Positions 51,685 through 54,712 of a DNA stretch of 54,712 nucleotides are shown piece after piece; the first letter of the stretch is position 1, and every line of letters begins with the position of its first letter. The DNA comes from an uncultured Eggerthellaceae bacterium. Its GTDB lineage: Bacteria; Actinomycetota; Coriobacteriia; Coriobacteriales; Eggerthellaceae. Location: NCBI GenBank assembly GCA_904420215.1, contig CAJFUR010000075.1, positions 1 through 54,712 of the forward strand, given 5' to 3'. The notes beneath the pieces were generated by a model. The model was not told the origin of the DNA, made no database searches, and saw only the letters and a list, made by a program, of their open reading frames with translations. The position numbers were made by a program, and so were the translations under genes.

Positions 51685-52664
51685 TGAAGCATCATTACTG
51701 GGAGCCGCCCATCGCGCTCTACCTGTTCCTGGGCGGTCTGGCTGGCGGCATTCTGTTCCTGTCTGCCATTTTCAACAGCTTCGTGATCCCGGGGTATGCC
51801 GAGATATTCGCCTTCCCGGTGCTCGTGTCGCTGGTGTGCGTGGCCATCGGCTGCGTGTTTTTGGTCGTTGACTTGGGGCAGCCGGGCGTGTTCTGGCGGG
51901 TGTGGACCACGTCGAAGTCCATCATCAAGTGGGGCGCGACGTTTCTGGTCATCGCCGCGGTGTTCGCCCTGCTGTTCTTCCTCGCGTTCATCGGCGACGC
52001 GTGGCCGGTGTTCGCGGGGCTGTCGGGCTTCCTGAAGCCTGCCGCCGACTTCTTCCTGATCGTCGCGGGCTTCTTCGGCCTGTGCATCATGATGTACACC
52101 GGCATCATGCTCTCCACCCTGAAGGCGCATGCGTTCTGGGCGACCCCGGCCCTGCCGGTGCTGTTCACCATCTCGGCCATCTCGACGGGCTGCGCGGCCA
52201 TCGTGCTCTCCATTGGCGGCTGGCCCATGGCGGGCACGCTGGAGAACCTGTTCGCGGCCGTGGCGGTTGTGGAAGTGCTGCACGTGATCGACATCGTGCT
52301 GGTGGTGGCCGAACTCATCGTGCTGCTCACGATGGTGCTCTCGTTCCTGGGCGCCGGCAACGTGACGGCCAAGGCGGCCGCCCGCCGCTGGGTGCGCGGC
52401 TCCTATGCGCTGCTGTTCTGGGTGGGCATGGTGGGCCTCGGCCTGGTGGTCCCGCTGCTCATGTACATCGGCGGCGGCCATTCCGCCGCGTCCACGGTGG
52501 TTGCCCCCATTCTGGTGCTGTGCGGCGGCTGCCTGCTGCGCTTCATGGTGGTCAACACCGATGACCGCGCCGAGATCCCGGGCGAGAACCGCTACTACAA
52601 CCGCGTGGCGAAAAACGACGCGGAGTTCATCACCCGCTGGACTTACGGCGACAACGAGTTCTAG
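51684..52664 (+). CDS. NrfD/PsrC-type membrane quinone-interacting subunit
   Basis: A 326-residue membrane protein with about nine hydrophobic segments. WEPPIALYLFLGGLAGGILFL and DLGQPGVFWRV are family-typical, and ENRYYNR near the end is a hydrophilic tail. It anchors the complex and exchanges electrons with quinone. Start overlaps the FeS-subunit stop. Confidence 0.96.
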   Translation: MKHHYWEPPIALYLFLGGLAGGILFLSAIFNSFVIPGYAEIFAFPVLVSLVCVAIGCVFLVVDLGQPGVFWRVWTTSKSIIKWGATFLVIAAVFALLFFLAFIGDAWPVFAGLSGFLKPAADFFLIVAGFFGLCIMMYTGIMLSTLKAHAFWATPALPVLFTISAISTGCAAIVLSIGGWPMAGTLENLFAAVAVVEVLHVIDIVLVVAELIVLLTMVLSFLGAGNVTAKAAARRWVRGSYALLFWVGMVGLGLVVPLLMYIGGGHSAASTVVAPILVLCGGCLLRFMVVNTDDRAEIPGENRYYNRVAKNDAEFITRWTYGDNEF

Positions 52665-53031
52665 ACATACGACGAAAGCGGCGGGGGCGTTGGCTGCAGA
52701 CGCGCCCGCCTGCGCGAACCGACGCGAACCCGGCCTGGGCACAGGTCGGGTTCGCCGTGGTCATACGGCAAAAGCGGCGCGGCGGCGCGGCGCTTTTGCA
52801 GGCAGCAGGGCGTTGCTGCAGGTGGCGGGTTGTGTCGGGTGACGCGCCTTCCGCGCAGGATTGCGCGCTGCGGCCCGCGTCGTTGCGGGTGATGGGACGC
52901 TGTTAGGCGGCGCGGCGTTGCCGCAGGCGGTGGGGCGCTGCCGGGCGGCGCGCCTTTCGCGCGGGGCTGCGCGCAGCGCGCCCCTGCGCCGCGCGTGGGA
53001 ATGACGGATGGAAAATGACGGGAGCCTCCCC
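52665..53031 (+). other. GC-rich gap after the molybdoenzyme operon
   Basis: A hairpin CGAACCCGGCCTG / AGGTCGGGTTCG (52725-52754) could end the operon transcript but lacks a T-run. The rest is built of words like GCGTTGCCGCAGGCGG and GGGCGCTGCC that recur here and in the next gene. No ORF is convincing. Confidence 0.5.
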
Positions 53032-54249
53032 ATGGAACCATATCGTTTCGAAGACGCCTTGACCGGCAAGACGGTCGCGTGCACCTATCCGGGGTTGCGG
53101 GCGTGGGTGGTGGAGGACGCGCCGGCGAGCGCCGGCGACCGCGCTGCCGCAGGCGGCGGGGCCGATGCGGACGCCGCCGGCGCGCACGGTGCAGGGGCGG
53201 GCGCCGGCGGCGAGGGCGCGGGTGCCCCCGCGGCGTGCACGGCGCTGTTCTTTCCCGGCTGCTCGCTCGTCAACTACGCCCTGCCCTTGGTGAGAAGCGT
53301 GTACGACCTGCTCGCGCAGGCCGGGCGCGTGGACGGCATGTCGCTTCTGTGCTGCGGCAAGATCTTGAGTTTCGAACCCGACGGGCAGCGCGTGCGCGCG
53401 GAGTTCGAGCGGCAGATGTGCGACCACGTGGTACGCGCCGGCGTGCGGCGCATCGTGGCCGCCTGCCCCAACTGCGTGGCTGCGCTGCGCTCGGCGCTCG
53501 CGCGGGACGCGCGCACGGCGGACGTGCAAGTGGACACGCTGCCGCAGGAGCTTGCGAACATGGGCTACCGCATCGACGAGGGGGTCTTGCGGCGCATGGT
53601 GGCGGCGGAGGCGCCGGTTGCCCCCGAAGACGTGGCGGTGTGCGTGCACGATTCGTGCCCCGACCGCTCCACCGGGGAATTCGCCGATGGCACCCGGGCG
53701 CTTCTGCCCGGGGGGGTGCTGGTGGAGACGGCCCACGTGCGCAACCGGTCGTTTTGCTGCGGCTCGCTCGTGCGCGCCGCCGGCAAGCTGGAAGCCGCGG
53801 ACAAGCAGGCGCGCCGCCATGGGGAGGAAGCCGAGGCGGCCGGCGCGGCAGCTGTGGTGACCGCATGCGTGAGCTGCGCGTTCCAGCTTTCCACCGCGCA
53901 ACGGGCGGTGCCGGTGTTCCACTATCTGGAACTGCTGTACGACTGGCGGGTGGACTGGGCGCATGCCGACCAGTACATGAAGCTGCGATTCCTGTTCGAC
54001 GCCGAGCCGCCCGCAGAGGCGGGCAACCGGGCGTTCGTCGGCCTGGAGGGCGCGTGCGGGGCGGAGGACGCCGGCGCAGGCGTGGGTTTGCGGGACGCCG
54101 GCGCAGGCTCGCAGGGCACAGCCGATGCGGCTGCTGGCGCGATGTCGGGTGTGGACGCGGATGCGGAAGGCGCGGCGTTGGCCCCCGCAGGCGACGAAGG
54201 CGGCGCCTCCGGAAGCGCGCCGGCGGAAAGGGACGGGGCCGATGGCTGA
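53032..54249 (+). CDS. CCG-domain (HdrB/GlpC-like) iron-sulfur protein
   Basis: 405 residues with two cysteine-rich CCG domains: C77...CCG (107-109)...CPNC (145-148), and HDSC (209)...CCG (242-244)...CVSC (279-282). Such pairs bind noncubane iron-sulfur clusters in HdrB and handle electron transfer or thiols in GlpC/LutA-like proteins. An Ala/Gly-rich insert (31-68) and an Ala/Gly-rich tail (~325-405) look like low-complexity additions. ATG 53032 follows GGGAG; ATG 53008 is possible. Its 3' end overlaps the next molybdopterin gene by 8 bases, so the two proteins likely form one complex. Confidence 0.85.
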   Translation: MEPYRFEDALTGKTVACTYPGLRAWVVEDAPASAGDRAAAGGGADADAAGAHGAGAGAGGEGAGAPAACTALFFPGCSLVNYALPLVRSVYDLLAQAGRVDGMSLLCCGKILSFEPDGQRVRAEFERQMCDHVVRAGVRRIVAACPNCVAALRSALARDARTADVQVDTLPQELANMGYRIDEGVLRRMVAAEAPVAPEDVAVCVHDSCPDRSTGEFADGTRALLPGGVLVETAHVRNRSFCCGSLVRAAGKLEAADKQARRHGEEAEAAGAAAVVTACVSCAFQLSTAQRAVPVFHYLELLYDWRVDWAHADQYMKLRFLFDAEPPAEAGNRAFVGLEGACGAEDAGAGVGLRDAGAGSQGTADAAAGAMSGVDADAEGAALAPAGDEGGASGSAPAERDGADG

Positions 54250-54712
54250 AATCAAGCGGACGAACTGCCACTATTGCGGCTACTGCTGCGCATTTCTGGC
54301 CACGGTGGAAGACGGGCGGGTGACCGACTTGGCGCCCGACCCGACGCGCTACCCCTATGACGAGCGCATTCTGGCGGGTTGCCGCCGGTGGCGCATGAAC
54401 CTGCAGGCGCTCGACGACCCGGCGCGCGTGAACCACCCGCTGCGCCGCGTGGGCGCGCGCGGCTCGAACGAATGGGAGCGCGTGAGCTGGGACGAGGCGC
54501 TCGACGACATAGCGGCGCGCCTGCGCGCGCTCGCAGACGCCCATGGGCCGGAAACGCTTGCCTCCATGATCGGCGGCCCGCATGCGTCGTTCTGGCCGCT
54601 GCACCGGTTCATGAACCTGTTCGGCTCGCCCAACAACATGGGCATCGGGCAGATCTGCTGGAACCCGCGCATCTGGATGGACGCCGTCACGTTCGGCTGG
54701 ACCGTGGAGGCC
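54242..54712 (+). CDS. Molybdopterin oxidoreductase, N-terminal part (runs off window)
   Basis: 157 codons of a second DMSO-reductase-family enzyme: [4Fe-4S] motif CHYCGYCC...CRRW, the linker DDPARVNHPLRRVG, and FGSPNNMGIGQICWNPR with a cysteine at the usual Mo/W-ligand position. No Tat signal. ATG 54242 overlaps the CCG-domain gene by 8 bases. The gene continues beyond the window. Confidence 0.9.
   Translation, partial: MAEIKRTNCHYCGYCCAFLATVEDGRVTDLAPDPTRYPYDERILAGCRRWRMNLQALDDPARVNHPLRRVGARGSNEWERVSWDEALDDIAARLRALADAHGPETLASMIGGPHASFWPLHRFMNLFGSPNNMGIGQICWNPRIWMDAVTFGWTVEA

Overview
This is a high-GC, gene-dense chromosomal window whose gene content points to the Coriobacteriia, most likely the family Eggerthellaceae. 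The clues are two LuxR-type regulators with a polytopic membrane N-terminus, each divergent from an exported redox enzyme; several molybdopterin enzymes; T-box leaders in a very GC-rich genome; and an rpsA-mnmA-coaE start. The species cannot be fixed from the sequence. I see no rRNA, confident tRNA, CRISPR array or intact transposase gene.

Layout. 1-2.3 kb: end of rpsA, a strong terminator, then mnmA and coaE overlapping. 2.5-8.7 kb: a YeiH-type exporter and a minus-strand redox locus (a triheme cytochrome fused to a sulfite-oxidase-like molybdenum domain, followed by a paralogue split into two ORFs), divergent from a LuxR regulator whose leader carries 13.5 copies of a hexanucleotide. 9-11 kb: uvrB behind a LexA box. 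11.2-16.4 kb: a repeat-rich gap, a radical SAM protein with an unusual CX5CX2C motif, and a complete FecCD-type importer; the gap holds a relic of a second copy of the importer ATPase. 16.4-21.6 kb: an MFS exporter, a GT51 glycosyltransferase and a GntR-ABC cluster. 21.9-27.8 kb: a decayed toxin-antitoxin locus, an ArsC/Spx-like protein, dtd, a second LuxR gene divergent from a Tat-exported flavoprotein reductase, a MerR/TipAS regulator with a textbook promoter, and a short HipA N-terminal ORF. 28-31.5 kb: recN and a membrane-anchored polysaccharide deacetylase. 31.6-35.8 kb: a T-box-controlled four-gene ECF importer. 36-39 kb: a HigBA-like toxin-antitoxin pair, a flavin-binding oxidase-fold protein, nfo and a small coiled-coil protein. 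39.4-46.3 kb: a secreted coiled-coil/RlpA-like protein, T-box-controlled pheST and degV. 46.3-54.7 kb: a PhnP-like hydrolase, a candidate structured RNA, a molybdopterin/FeS/NrfD operon, and a CCG-domain protein overlapping the start of another molybdopterin oxidoreductase that runs off the window.

How parts work together. Three units suit anaerobic respiration: the cytochrome-molybdenum locus, the Tat flavoprotein and the molybdopterin/FeS/NrfD operon. Two are next to LuxR genes that probably respond to a substrate. The T-boxes link amino-acid starvation to uptake (ECF) and to phenylalanyl-tRNA synthesis (pheST). UvrB, RecN and Nfo serve DNA repair, with a LexA-type box visible for uvrB.

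The most unusual non-coding signal is a three-copy element of about 160 bp (31979, 32917, 42690) that folds into two hairpins whose arms differ in sequence between copies yet stay paired. A second family of seven short GTGGCAC...GTGCCAC-like repeats lies in other gaps. Coordinates were counted by hand and starts chosen by ribosome-binding site; homology calls rest on recognised motifs, not database searches.
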